A stretch of 64,000 nt of DNA from Microbispora rosea. Its GTDB lineage: Bacteria > Actinomycetota > Actinomycetes > Streptosporangiales > Streptosporangiaceae. The DNA lies in NCBI RefSeq assembly GCF_900156315.1, contig NZ_FTNI01000013.1, positions 124,001 to 188,000 on the forward strand, read 5' to 3'. Below are positions 41,497 to 50,148 of the stretch, piece after piece. Under the pieces are notes generated by a model. It was given only the letters and a program-made list of their open reading frames with translations. It was not told where the DNA came from and searched no databases. The position numbers and the translations under genes were made by a program. Numbering within the stretch: position 1 is the stretch's first letter; every line of letters begins with the position of its first letter.

Positions 41497-42738
41497 ATGC
41501 CAATCCCCATCTACATGCTCGCACTTGCGGTCTTCGCCCAGGGGACCTCCGAGTTCATGCTGTCGGGCCTGGTGCCCGGCATCGTCCGTGACCTTCAGGT
41601 GTCCGTCCCCGCCGCGGGGGCGCTGACGTCGGCCTTCGCCGTGGGGATGATCGTGGGCGCGCCCCTGACGGCCGTCCTCAGCCTGCGGTGGCCGAGACGG
41701 CGGGCGCTGCTCGTCTTCCTGACCATCTTCATGATCGTCCACGTGGCCGGCGCGGTCACCACCAGCTTCGGCGTTCTCCTGGCCGCCCGCGTCGCCGGAG
41801 CGCTGGCCAACGCCGGATTCCTGGCCGTGGGTCTCGCGGCGGCGACCGCCATGGCCGGGCCCGGCGCCAAGGGCCGGGCCGCCTCCGTACTGCTCGGCGG
41901 GATCACGCTCGCCTGCGTCGCCGGGGTGCCGGCGGGCGCCGTGCTCGGCCAGGTGTGGGGCTGGCGCTCGGCGTTCTGGGCGGTGGCGGTCGTCTCGGTG
42001 CCGGCCGTCGTCGCGGTCGCGGTCGCCGTTCCGGCCATCCCGCCGGGGACGGCCATCCCGCCGGGGACGGCCATGTCACCGGACGCGGCCCCGCCACCGG
42101 AGGCGGTCGTGCCCGCCGCGCGACGCGAGCTGCGGGCGCTGCGCCGGCCCCGGCTGCTCGTGACCCTGCTGCTCGGCGCGCTGGTGAACGGCGCCACGTT
42201 CTGCACCTTCACCTACCTGGCTCCGCTGGTCACCGAGGTCGGCGGCTACGGCCCGGGCTGGGTGCCGGTGCTGCTGGCGCTCTTCGGCCTGGGGTCGTTC
42301 GCCGGGGTGTCGATCGGCGGCCGGATGGCGGACCGGCGGCCGATGCGGCTGCTGGTGCCCGGCGGCCTGGCCCTGACGGCCGGCTGGATCGTGTTCGCCG
42401 TGGCCGCGGGCAACCCGGCCGCCGTGCTCGTGCTCGTCTTCGTGCAGGGCGCGCTGTCCTTCGCCGTCGGCTCCACACTGATCACGCGAGCGCTCTACGC
42501 GGCGGCCGACGCGCCCTCTCTGGGCGGCGCGTTCGCGACCGCCGCCTTCAACGTGGGCGCGACCGCCGGTCCCCTGCTGGGCGGCGTCGCCATCGGCGCC
42601 GGGTTGGGCTACCGGTCACCGCTGTGGGTCAGCGCGCTGCTGGTGGCGCTGGCGCTGGCGCTCGCGGCGGCGGTGGCGGCGCGGAGGACCAGGACGACCG
42701 GCCGGCCGGCGTCCCCGACGCGCCGCGCCGCCCGCTGA
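41497..42738 (+). CDS. MFS drug exporter, Cmx/CmrA-like
   Basis: A 413-aa 12-helix major facilitator. The start (MPIPIYMLALAVFAQGTSEF) and GLVPGIVRDLQVSVPAAGAL closely follow the Cmx/CmrA chloramphenicol exporter pattern; an antiporter motif C-like stretch lies around GVPAGAVLGQVWGWRSAFW. The mid-loop contains a short duplicated PPGTA/IPPGTA stretch. ATG 41497 has GGAG 5 bases upstream. Actual drug specificity cannot be inferred. A long repeat-rich leader precedes it. Confidence 0.85.
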   Translation: MPIPIYMLALAVFAQGTSEFMLSGLVPGIVRDLQVSVPAAGALTSAFAVGMIVGAPLTAVLSLRWPRRRALLVFLTIFMIVHVAGAVTTSFGVLLAARVAGALANAGFLAVGLAAATAMAGPGAKGRAASVLLGGITLACVAGVPAGAVLGQVWGWRSAFWAVAVVSVPAVVAVAVAVPAIPPGTAIPPGTAMSPDAAPPPEAVVPAARRELRALRRPRLLVTLLLGALVNGATFCTFTYLAPLVTEVGGYGPGWVPVLLALFGLGSFAGVSIGGRMADRRPMRLLVPGGLALTAGWIVFAVAAGNPAAVLVLVFVQGALSFAVGSTLITRALYAAADAPSLGGAFATAAFNVGATAGPLLGGVAIGAGLGYRSPLWVSALLVALALALAAAVAARRTRTTGRPASPTRRAAR

Positions 42739-42814
42739 CCACCGGAAGGTGAACGCCGGCCGCTGACCGCCGGCCGACGAACGCCGGAAGGCGAAGACCT
42801 GGAAGACGGCCGCG

Positions 42815-44233
42815 TCAGGAGTACAGGACCGACAGGAACCGGACGAGGATCGCCTCGCGGGTGGCGGCAGGCAGCGCGTCGAGCACGGCGTTCACCACCG
42901 CCATCCCGGGCTGTCCCGTCGCCGTGAGGTCGATTCCCACCGACGCGGCGAGCTCGGCGAACGTGGCGTCGTCCAGCGCGTCGAGGTCGAGGGACGTGAT
43001 GAGCTCGGGCAGGCCCTCGGGCACGTCGGCCGGTCCCCGTCGCCGGGCGGCGTCGGCGGCCTCGGCGATCACCTCCAGCATCGCGTCCACGCCCGCCAGC
43101 GTCACACCGGTGACCGTCACGTGGATGTTGGCCGGGATCCCGGCGTACGACAGCTGCGGCTGAAGGAACCAGCCGAGCCGGCGCGCCTCGTCGGCCAGCA
43201 CGAAGACGTCCACCTCGGCGGATCCGGCGATCGCGACCAGCGCGGCCTCCGGCTCCCCGAGCACCCGCAGCCCGGGGATCTTCCCCACACCCTCGGCCAG
43301 CCGGCGGGTCGCCTCCAGCGTCCTGCGGCCGAGTTCCAGGTAGCCCTCCCGGCCGAGGGCCTGCAGGGTGGCCCAGGCGCCGCCGAGCGGCCCGGCCGAC
43401 CGCGAGCTCTGCACGGTCGCGTTGATGATCGTGTAGCCGGGCCAGGCCGCCGAGGCGAAGTAGGCCCGGCGGCGCAGCTCCGCGTCGCGGAACAGCAGCA
43501 CCGACGCCCCCTTCGGCGCGTACCCGAACTTGTGCAGGTCGCACGAGATCGAGGTGACGCCGGGCACGGCCAGGTCGAACGGCGGGATCGCGGCGCCCGC
43601 CTCGCGCAGCCACGGCAGCAGCCAGCCGCCGACACAGGCGTCCACGTGGCACGGCACACCGCGCGCGGCGGCCAGCGCGGCGACCTCCTCGACCGGGTCG
43701 ACGACGCCCTGCGGGTAGGAGGGGGCCGACGCCACCGCCAGCGCCGTACGCTCGTCGAGCGCCGCCTCGAACGCCGGGACCGAGGCCCGGTAGGTCACCG
43801 GGTCGACGGGGACCGGCACGATCTCCATGCCGAGGTAGTGCGCGGCCTTGTGGAACGCCGGGTGCGCGGTGACCGGCAGCACGACCCGGGTCGTGCCCGG
43901 GCGGGCGTCGCGGGCGGCCTTCACCGCCAGCATGATCGACTCGGTGCCGCCGCTGGTGAATATCCCCGGCGCGCCCGGACGGCCGAGCAACTCGGCGACC
44001 GCCCCGACCACCTGCCGCTCCAGCGCGACCATGCTGGGGAAGGCGGTCGGGTCGAGCATGTTGACCTCGAGCATCTCCGCGTACGCCCGGTGCGCGGCCT
44101 CGTGCACCTCCGGCAGGCCGGTGTCGTAGACGTAGGCCGTCACCTTGCCGCCGCGCACCGGCAGGTCGGCCGCCTTCAGGGTGGTCAGCTCGGCGAGCAG
44201 CTCGGTGACGGGCCTGCCGTGTTCGGGAAGCAT
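42815..44233 (-). CDS. PLP-dependent lyase/decarboxylase, sphingosine-1-phosphate-lyase-like
   Basis: A 472-aa fold-type I PLP enzyme. GIFTSGGTESIMLAVKAARD, the PLP-stacking TAHPAFHKAAHYLG, CHVDACVGGWLLPW and the Schiff-base Lys in SISCDLHKFGYAPKG resemble sphingosine-1-phosphate lyases and group II decarboxylases. There is no N-terminal membrane helix, as in other bacterial lyases. ATG 44233 has GAGGAG upstream. It lies 8 bp downstream of the histidine kinase gene on the same strand. Substrate could be a long-chain phosphobase or an amino acid; the family assignment is firm, the substrate is not. Confidence 0.82.
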   Translation of the reverse strand: MLPEHGRPVTELLAELTTLKAADLPVRGGKVTAYVYDTGLPEVHEAAHRAYAEMLEVNMLDPTAFPSMVALERQVVGAVAELLGRPGAPGIFTSGGTESIMLAVKAARDARPGTTRVVLPVTAHPAFHKAAHYLGMEIVPVPVDPVTYRASVPAFEAALDERTALAVASAPSYPQGVVDPVEEVAALAAARGVPCHVDACVGGWLLPWLREAGAAIPPFDLAVPGVTSISCDLHKFGYAPKGASVLLFRDAELRRRAYFASAAWPGYTIINATVQSSRSAGPLGGAWATLQALGREGYLELGRRTLEATRRLAEGVGKIPGLRVLGEPEAALVAIAGSAEVDVFVLADEARRLGWFLQPQLSYAGIPANIHVTVTGVTLAGVDAMLEVIAEAADAARRRGPADVPEGLPELITSLDLDALDDATFAELAASVGIDLTATGQPGMAVVNAVLDALPAATREAILVRFLSVLYS

Positions 44234-44241
44234 GCGACTCC

Positions 44242-45654
44242 TCAACGTGCCAGGGGGATCCGGACGACGGCGCGCAGTCCGGGGGAGGCGTCCTCCAGGT
44301 GGACCGTACCGCCGTGGGCCTCGACCGTGGTGCGCACGATCGCGAGACCGAGCCCGGCGCCGCCGTCGTCGCGGCTGCGCGCGTCGTCGAGCCGGGTGAA
44401 CCGGTCGAAGACCCGCTCCCGGTCCTCGGGCGGGATGCCCGGCCCGTCGTCGGTGACGGTGAGCTCGGCGGCGCTCCCCACGGCGCGTACGCCGATCCTG
44501 ACCGCCGACGCCGCGTGCCGCAGGGCGTTGTCGACGAGGTTGGCGAGCACCCGCCGCAGGTCCAGCGCGTCGCCCAGCACGACGGGAGCCGCGCCGGGCG
44601 GGAGGTCGAGGCCGAGGCCGTACCGCTCGGCCGTACGGCGGGCCATCTCGGCCAGGTCGACCGGCTCCCGGCGGCCGGTGCGGCCCTCGTCGAGCCGGGC
44701 GAGGGCGAGCAGGTCCTCGGCCAGGCGGGACAGCCGGAGGGTGTCCTCCAGCACCCCCTCGGCCGTCTCCTTCCAGTCCTGCCCCTCCGGGTGGCTGAGC
44801 GCGACCTCCAGCTGGAGCCGGATGCTCGCGAGCGGGCTGCGCAACTCGTGCGCCGCGTCGGAGACCAGCGCCCGCTGGCGCGCGTCGGCCTCCTCCAGCC
44901 GCCCGAGCATGTCGTTGAGGGTCGTGGCGAGCGCGTGCACCTCGTCGCGCGCCTCGGGCACCGGCAGCCGGCGTGACCGCGCGGTGGCGCCCACCTCGGC
45001 CGCGCCCCGCCGCAGCAGCGCGATCGGCCGCAGCGTGCGCCCGGCGACCAGCCACGAGACCGCCGCCAGCAGCGCGAGCAGGAGCGGCATGCCGGCGATC
45101 AGCACATGGCCGATGGTCACCAGGCTGCTCTCCACCTCGCCGAACGACCGGGCCACGATCACCGTCACGCCGCGGTCCGCGCTGAGCGCCCGCACCCGCA
45201 GCGGCCCCGGCAGCGCGTACGGCCGGCCGTCGAGGAAGTCGGGCTCGCCGGTGCGCACGGCGGCCTCCCGCGCCTGCGCGGACAGCAGGGGGACGAGGCG
45301 GTCGGTGTTCGGGGTGGCGTCGACGATCCGCCCGTCGCGGTCGAGCACCTGCACGATCGTGTTGTCCACCGAGACGACGGGATCGGACAGCCGGTTCGCG
45401 TCCGACAGCGCGACGATCTCACGTCCCCGCTGGTAGACCTGGTCGTCGATGCTCCGGACGAGCGCCTCGCCGAGCACCGCGACGAACACGTACGCCGATC
45501 CGGCCAGGGCGAGCGCCAGCACGGCCGTCGCCGCCGCGGTGACCCGGAACCGCAGGCTCTGCCGCCGCCACCACGTCACCGGGCGCGCGAGCACGGCAAC
45601 ACCGGCGCCACGTGATCCGGGCGCGGATGATGGGGGCGGGGGTGACGCGGGCAC
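44242..45654 (-). CDS. Sensor histidine kinase (two-component partner of the adjacent regulator)
   Basis: A 470-aa kinase. A first membrane helix (VTAAATAVLALALAGSAYVF) lies near residue 35, then a sensor loop, a second helix (VLIAGMPLLLALLAAVSWLV), HAMP, H-box VSDAAHELRSPLASI, N-box NLVDNALRHA and G-boxes (DGGAGLGLAIVRTTVEAHGG). The likely GTG at 45654 lies 2 bp after the response-regulator stop, so the pair is co-transcribed. The two-component pair is divergent from a LolA/RseB-like protein and ABC exporter and probably controls them. Confidence 0.87.
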   Translation of the reverse strand: MPASPPPPSSAPGSRGAGVAVLARPVTWWRRQSLRFRVTAAATAVLALALAGSAYVFVAVLGEALVRSIDDQVYQRGREIVALSDANRLSDPVVSVDNTIVQVLDRDGRIVDATPNTDRLVPLLSAQAREAAVRTGEPDFLDGRPYALPGPLRVRALSADRGVTVIVARSFGEVESSLVTIGHVLIAGMPLLLALLAAVSWLVAGRTLRPIALLRRGAAEVGATARSRRLPVPEARDEVHALATTLNDMLGRLEEADARQRALVSDAAHELRSPLASIRLQLEVALSHPEGQDWKETAEGVLEDTLRLSRLAEDLLALARLDEGRTGRREPVDLAEMARRTAERYGLGLDLPPGAAPVVLGDALDLRRVLANLVDNALRHAASAVRIGVRAVGSAAELTVTDDGPGIPPEDRERVFDRFTRLDDARSRDDGGAGLGLAIVRTTVEAHGGTVHLEDASPGLRAVVRIPLAR

Positions 45655-45656
45655 GC

Positions 45657-46331
45657 TCAGCCGCCGTCGCTCGCGAGCCGGTAGCCGGCGCCGCGCACGG
45701 TCTGCAGGGCGGCGCGGCCGAAGGGCGTGTCGATCTTCCTGCGCAGATATCCGACGTACACCTCGACCACGTTCGGATCGGTGTCGTAGGTGTCCCACAC
45801 GTGCTCCAGGATCTCCGGCTTCGACACCACCTCGCCCGACCGGCGCATCAGGTATTCGAGCAGGGCGAACTCCCTGGGCGTCAGCTCGACCGGCGCCTCG
45901 CCCCGCGTGACCGCCCGCGCCGCCGGGTCGAGCGACAGGTCGCCCGCGCGCAGCACGGAGGGCCTGCGGCCGCCGCCCCGGCGCAGCAGCGCCCGGAGCC
46001 GGGCCACCAGCACCACGTACGAGAACGGCTTGGTGAGGTAGTCGTCGGCGCCGAGGTCGAGCCCGTCGGCCATGTCGTACTCGCCGTCCTTGGCCGACAG
46101 CATGAGGATCGGCACCCAGTTCTCCTCCGCGCGCAACTGCTTGCACACGTTGTAGCCGGACAAGCCGGGAAGCATGATGTCGAGCACGACCACGTCGTAG
46201 TCGCCGACGCGCGCCAGGTGCAGGCCCTCGTTTCCGTCGTGTGCCAGGTCGACGGCGAAGCCCTCCGCCTGCAGCCCCCGGCGCAGCGCCGCCGCCATCC
46301 GCCGCTCGTCCTCCACCACCAGAACCCGCAT
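45657..46331 (-). CDS. OmpR-family response regulator
   Basis: A 224-aa regulator. Receiver domain: acidic pocket VVEDERRMAAAL, phosphoacceptor Asp in YDVVVLDIMLPGLSGY, Thr/Ser switch MLSAKDG, and Lys in DYLTKPFSYVVL. C-terminal winged helix: VELTPREFALLEYLMRRSGE, then EVYVGYLRRKID. Partner kinase is immediately downstream. Direct repeats TCTCAG spaced 10 bp lie in the upstream intergenic region and may be its binding site. Confidence 0.92.
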   Translation of the reverse strand: MRVLVVEDERRMAAALRRGLQAEGFAVDLAHDGNEGLHLARVGDYDVVVLDIMLPGLSGYNVCKQLRAEENWVPILMLSAKDGEYDMADGLDLGADDYLTKPFSYVVLVARLRALLRRGGGRRPSVLRAGDLSLDPAARAVTRGEAPVELTPREFALLEYLMRRSGEVVSKPEILEHVWDTYDTDPNVVEVYVGYLRRKIDTPFGRAALQTVRGAGYRLASDGG

Positions 46332-46373
46332 TGCCCCAGTGTGGCCCCTTTCGCCTGTGCGGGCGCGGCCGGC

Positions 46374-46399
46374 CTGAGAGCCCTCTCAGTCCGTCTCAG
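46374..46399. promoter_or_regulatory. Candidate response-regulator site: palindrome plus direct repeats
   Basis: CTGAGAG-CC-CTCTCAG is a perfect palindrome (46374-46389). TCTCAG then recurs at 46394, exactly 10 bases after the copy at 46384. OmpR-type regulators bind direct repeats near one helical turn. The site lies between the regulator gene and the divergent LolA-like gene. Confidence 0.5.
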
Positions 46400-46466
46400 C
46401 GTCGGCACAGGAACGTCTCGGCAGTCTCGGGTTGTCAGGTTTTCCGCCCATAGTGGGAGATGTGAA

Positions 46467-47684
46467 ATGGCGAAGAGAACCCGCGCCGTGAGGTGGGGAG
46501 TGCCGGTGGCGGCGGTGGCCGTGGTGGCGGCTGCCGTGGGGACGGGGCCGGTGATCGCGGCGGTGCGCAGCGACCCGTCCCTGCCGGACCGTACGGCGGA
46601 GCAACTGCTGGCCGACGTCGCGCGCACCTGGCAGAACGGCCGGATGCCGCAGATGTCCGGCACGATCGTCGAGACCGCGTCGCTCGGCCTGCCCGCGCTG
46701 CCCGGCCTGTCGGGCCTGTCCGGGCCGGGCGGACCGTCCGGCGCCTCGCCGGCGTCGCTGCTGTCGGGGTCGCACCAGCTCAAGATCTGGTACGCGGGGG
46801 AGGACAGGTTCCGCCTCATGCTGCCGGGGGAGATGAGCGAGACCGACCTCGTCGCCGACGGCGGCACGGTGTGGCTGTGGGACAGCGCCGCCAACAAGGC
46901 GACCCGTCTCACCGTCCCCGCGGCTCCCGAAGGCGGACACGGCGGCGGGCACGGGGGCGGGCACGGCGGCGCCTTCCCGATGCGGCCGGGAGCCGCGTCA
47001 CCGTTCGCGTCACCGTTCGCGACGCCGGAACAGGCCGCGCGGCAGGCGCTGCAGGCGGCCGGGACCGACACGGCGATCAGCGTCGGCGACGTCGTCACGG
47101 TCGCGGGCCGCGCGGCCTACCAGATCGTGCTGACGCCGAAGTCGGCCGATTCGCTGATCAAGGACGTCCGGGTGGCGCTCGACGGCGAGAAGCTGATGCC
47201 GCTGCGCGTCCAGGTGTACGCCAAGGGGGCGGCCGAGCCGGTCTTCGAGGTCGGTTTCGAGTCGCTGTCGTTCACCGCTCCCGCGCCGGAGAACTTCTCC
47301 TTCACGCCGCCGCCCGGCGCGAAGGTCGAGCAGGGGACGGCCACCCCTCCGCAGGACCACCGGCCGGAGGCGCTCGCCGAGGCGCACGACCGGGGCCGCG
47401 TCGTCGGCTCCGGCTGGGACAGCGTGCTCGTCACCTCCCTGCCCGACGTTCCCGCGCAGGACGTTCCCGCCCAGCAGCAGGACGGGAAGGGACGTGACGG
47501 CATGGACGTGACCGCGCTGCTCGACGGCCTGAAGGGGGCGGCCACCCCCGTCAGCGGGGAGTGGGGCAGCGGCCGGCTGCTGCGCACGAAGGTGGTGTCG
47601 ATCCTGGTCACCGACGACGGCCGCCTGCTCGCCGGCGCCGTGGCCCCGGAGGCCCTTTACCGCGCGGCCGGTGTGAAGGGATGA
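46467..47684 (+). CDS. LolA/RseB-like exported protein
   Basis: A 405-aa protein with an N-terminal signal/anchor (AVRWGVPVAAVAVVAAAVGT). It has the beta-rich LolA/RseB pattern (DVARTWQNGRMPQMSGTIVE; LKIWYAGEDRFRLMLPGEMS; TVWLWDSAANKATRLTV; MPLRVQVYAKGAAEPVFEV). A Gly/His-rich segment (GGHGGGHGGGHGGAF) sits in the middle. Such proteins in actinomycetes commonly accompany ABC exporters and two-component systems, as here. Its stop overlaps the ATPase start (ATGA), so they are one operon. Role in binding a lipophilic signal is inference. Confidence 0.83.
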   Translation: MAKRTRAVRWGVPVAAVAVVAAAVGTGPVIAAVRSDPSLPDRTAEQLLADVARTWQNGRMPQMSGTIVETASLGLPALPGLSGLSGPGGPSGASPASLLSGSHQLKIWYAGEDRFRLMLPGEMSETDLVADGGTVWLWDSAANKATRLTVPAAPEGGHGGGHGGGHGGAFPMRPGAASPFASPFATPEQAARQALQAAGTDTAISVGDVVTVAGRAAYQIVLTPKSADSLIKDVRVALDGEKLMPLRVQVYAKGAAEPVFEVGFESLSFTAPAPENFSFTPPPGAKVEQGTATPPQDHRPEALAEAHDRGRVVGSGWDSVLVTSLPDVPAQDVPAQQQDGKGRDGMDVTALLDGLKGAATPVSGEWGSGRLLRTKVVSILVTDDGRLLAGAVAPEALYRAAGVKG

Positions 47685-48790
47685 CCGAGCCCACGCACCG
47701 CGGACGAGCGGGGATCGCGGTGGGCCCGGTGGGCCCGGTGGACGCGGTGGACGCGGTGGACGCGGTGGACGCGGTGGACGCGGTGACGGTGGGCACGCGC
47801 GCGGGGGCGCCACGGGAGGACACCGGGGCGCCCCCGCCCTCCCCCGAGGCCGCCGCGGCGTCCGCCATCGTCACGTCCGGTCTCACCAAGCGCTTCCGCG
47901 GCGGCCACGTGGCCGTCGACGGCGTCGGCCTGGCCGTGCCGCGCGGATCGGTCTTCGGCTTCCTCGGCCCGAACGGCTCGGGCAAGACCACGACGATCCG
48001 CATGCTGCTCGGCCTGGTCGCCCCGACCTCGGGCACCTGGTCGCTGCTCGGGACGCCCATGCCGGCCGGGCTGGCCCGGGCGCTGCCGCGCGTCGGCGCG
48101 GTGGTCGAGGGGCCGGCCTTCTATCCGTACCTGTCGGGGGAGGCCAACCTGCGCCGCTTCGACGCGGCCGATCCGGCGGCCGACGCGCGTACGGCGCGCG
48201 CAAGGATCGGCGCGGCGCTGGAGCGGGTGGGACTGACGGCGGCGGCGGGCAAGCGCTACCGCACCTACTCGCTCGGCATGCGCCAGCGCCTGGCCATCGC
48301 GGCCGCGCTGCTGGTTCCGAGGGAGCTGCTCGTGCTCGACGAGCCGACCAACGGACTGGACCCGCAGGGCACCCGCGAGGTCCGCACGCTGATCAGGAGG
48401 ATCGCCGAGGACGGCACGACCGTCTTCGTCTCCTCCCACCTGCTGAGCGAGGTCGAGCAGATGTGCACCCACCTCGGCGTCATGCGCACCGGCAGGCTCG
48501 TCGCCCAGGGCCCGATCGCCGCGCTGCGCGCGTCGGGCGAGGAGCCGCGCCTGCGGGTGGAGACGCCGGACGCGGACGCGGCGGCGGCCGTGCTTGCCGG
48601 GGCCGGGCTCGGCGACGTGCGCGCCGCGGACGGCGAGGTGACGGCGGTCATCGGCGCCCGGGCGCCGGAGGAGATCTGCGCGCTGCTCGTCGGCGAGGGC
48701 GTGGCCGTGCGCGGGTTCGCCGTGGTGCGTCCCACGCTTGAGGAGGTCTTCGTCGGCCTGACGGGGGAGGGGTTCGATGTCGGTGCGTGA
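47681..48790 (+). CDS. ABC exporter ATPase with repeat-rich N-terminal extension
   Basis: A 369-aa ATPase: Walker A GFLGPNGSGKTTT, signature YSLGMRQRL, Walker B LLVLDEPTNGLDPQG and switch His VFVSSHLLSEVEQ. The domain starts near residue 60 (ASAIVTSGLTKRF). The preceding segment includes a VDA tripeptide repeat (9-bp GTGGACGCG units, 47738-47790). It overlaps the permease downstream. Family: ABC-2 type exporters of drugs, lipids or peptides. Confidence 0.9.
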   Translation: MTEPTHRGRAGIAVGPVGPVDAVDAVDAVDAVDAVTVGTRAGAPREDTGAPPPSPEAAAASAIVTSGLTKRFRGGHVAVDGVGLAVPRGSVFGFLGPNGSGKTTTIRMLLGLVAPTSGTWSLLGTPMPAGLARALPRVGAVVEGPAFYPYLSGEANLRRFDAADPAADARTARARIGAALERVGLTAAAGKRYRTYSLGMRQRLAIAAALLVPRELLVLDEPTNGLDPQGTREVRTLIRRIAEDGTTVFVSSHLLSEVEQMCTHLGVMRTGRLVAQGPIAALRASGEEPRLRVETPDADAAAAVLAGAGLGDVRAADGEVTAVIGARAPEEICALLVGEGVAVRGFAVVRPTLEEVFVGLTGEGFDVGA

Positions 48791-49610
48791 GAACGGGAGG
48801 CGGCACCTGACGCGGCTGCTGGCCTCCGAGATCGGGCTGACGTTCCGCCGCCCGCGCAACCTCGCGATGCTCGGGGTGCTCGCGGTCGTGCCGGTGCTGG
48901 TCGGCGTCGCGGTGCGGGTCGCGTCGGGCGGCGACGTGGGCGGCTCGATCATCGGCCAGATCGCCGGCAACGGCCTGATGCTGACCTTCGCCGCGTTCGC
49001 CGTCATGACGCCGATCGTGCTGCCGCTGACCGTGGCGGTCGTGGCCGGCGACGCGATCGCCGGCGAGGCGAGCCAGGGCACGCTGCGCTACCTGCTCGTC
49101 GCGCCGGCCGGCCGGACCAGGCTGCTGCTGGTGAAGTACGCCAACGTCGTGGTCTTCTGCCTCGCGGCGTGCGCGCTGGTGGCGCTGTCGGCGCTGGTGG
49201 CCGGGCTGGTGCTGTTCCCGGCCGGGCCGGTGACGCTGCTGTCGGGCACGACGATCCCGGCCGCCGATGCCCTGCTGCGCGCCGGGGTGGTCGTCCTGTA
49301 CGCCGCCGCGGGGATGGCCGCGCTCGGCGCGGTCGCGCTCGCGGTCTCCACGCTGACCGAGGCGCCGATCGGGGCGGTGGCCACGAGCGTCGTGCTGGTG
49401 GTGGTCAGCCAGGTCCTGAGCGCGATCCCGCAGGTGGCGGCCGTACGGCCGGTCCTGCTGACCTCGTGGTGGGGGGCGTTCGACGGGGCGTTGCGGGCGC
49501 CGGTGGCGTTCGACCAGATGGGACAGGGGCTGCTCGCCTTCGCCGCGTACGTCCTGGTTTTCGGCTCCCTCGCCTGGTCGCGCTTCACGAGTAAGGACAT
49601 CACGGCGTAA
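48777..49610 (+). CDS. ABC-2 type permease
   Basis: A 277-aa membrane protein with six predicted helices (for example LAMLGVLAVVPVLVGVAV; IVLPLTVAVVAGDAIAGE; VVFCLAACALVALSALVAGL). The GEASQGTLRYLLVAPAGRTR loop is typical of ABC-2 permeases. ATG 48777 lies inside the ATPase coding end. Forms an exporter with the upstream ATPase; the cargo is unknown. Confidence 0.88.
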   Translation: MSVRENGRRHLTRLLASEIGLTFRRPRNLAMLGVLAVVPVLVGVAVRVASGGDVGGSIIGQIAGNGLMLTFAAFAVMTPIVLPLTVAVVAGDAIAGEASQGTLRYLLVAPAGRTRLLLVKYANVVVFCLAACALVALSALVAGLVLFPAGPVTLLSGTTIPAADALLRAGVVVLYAAAGMAALGAVALAVSTLTEAPIGAVATSVVLVVVSQVLSAIPQVAAVRPVLLTSWWGAFDGALRAPVAFDQMGQGLLAFAAYVLVFGSLAWSRFTSKDITA

Positions 49611-49674
49611 GTGCTGCCCTTTACCGTTCTTTATCGCTAGTGTTGCCGCGGACCTCTCACCCAAGGCGGTGTTC

Positions 49675-50148
49675 ATGCGGCACTTCTTCGGGCTGCTCCT
49701 TGGCGTTGTCGTCGCGGCGGCTCTTCTCCTCGGTGGTGGATGGGCGTCCCAGGAGGCGGTCCGGGGAGCGGCACAGAGCGTCGACCCGGCCAAGGACACC
49801 CGGATGCTGATCGCCCTCGGTGTGATGGCCGTCGTGGGCCTGCTGCTCGGGCTGGTGCTGGTCGGCCGGGTGTCCCCGCTGGCGACGTTCGTGCCGTCGA
49901 TGGCGCTGCTGGCCTGGACCGTGGTCTACGTCCTCGACGTGTCGCGCGCCGCGAGCCTCGTGCCCTCCGGCCCCTCGGTGCAGGCCGAGCTGCTGCAGGC
50001 CGGCCGCGGGATGCTCATGCTGCTGTCCACCGGCGTGTACGGCCTGCTCGGCGTCGCGCTGTTCCTCCCGGTGCTCATGCCGTCGCGCTGGGCCCGTCCG
50101 GAGCCGGACGAGGAGCAGGAGGAGTACGAGGAGTCGTACGGCTTCTGA
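49675..50148 (+). CDS. Small membrane protein of unknown function
   Basis: A 157-aa protein with four predicted helices (FFGLLLGVVVAAALLLGGG; MLIALGVMAVVGLLLGLVLV; FVPSMALLAWTVVYVL; GMLMLLSTGVYGLLGVALFL) and an acidic tail (EPDEEQEEYEESYGF). No family recognised. Its last 74 bp overlap the C-terminal coding end of the convergent ABC ATPase gene, so at least one of those C-termini is weakly constrained. Confidence 0.72.
   Translation: MRHFFGLLLGVVVAAALLLGGGWASQEAVRGAAQSVDPAKDTRMLIALGVMAVVGLLLGLVLVGRVSPLATFVPSMALLAWTVVYVLDVSRAASLVPSGPSVQAELLQAGRGMLMLLSTGVYGLLGVALFLPVLMPSRWARPEPDEEQEEYEESYGF

Noticed and set aside
42755-42774. Possible terminator between the MFS and lyase genes
   Set aside because: GCCGGC is repeated within a few bases, but the sequence is self-palindromic and no long stem is visible; too weak to call.
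44234-45055. Longer frame joined to the PLP lyase gene
   Set aside because: It runs antiparallel in composition through the histidine kinase gene in another frame; the lyase start at 44233 has its own Shine-Dalgarno.
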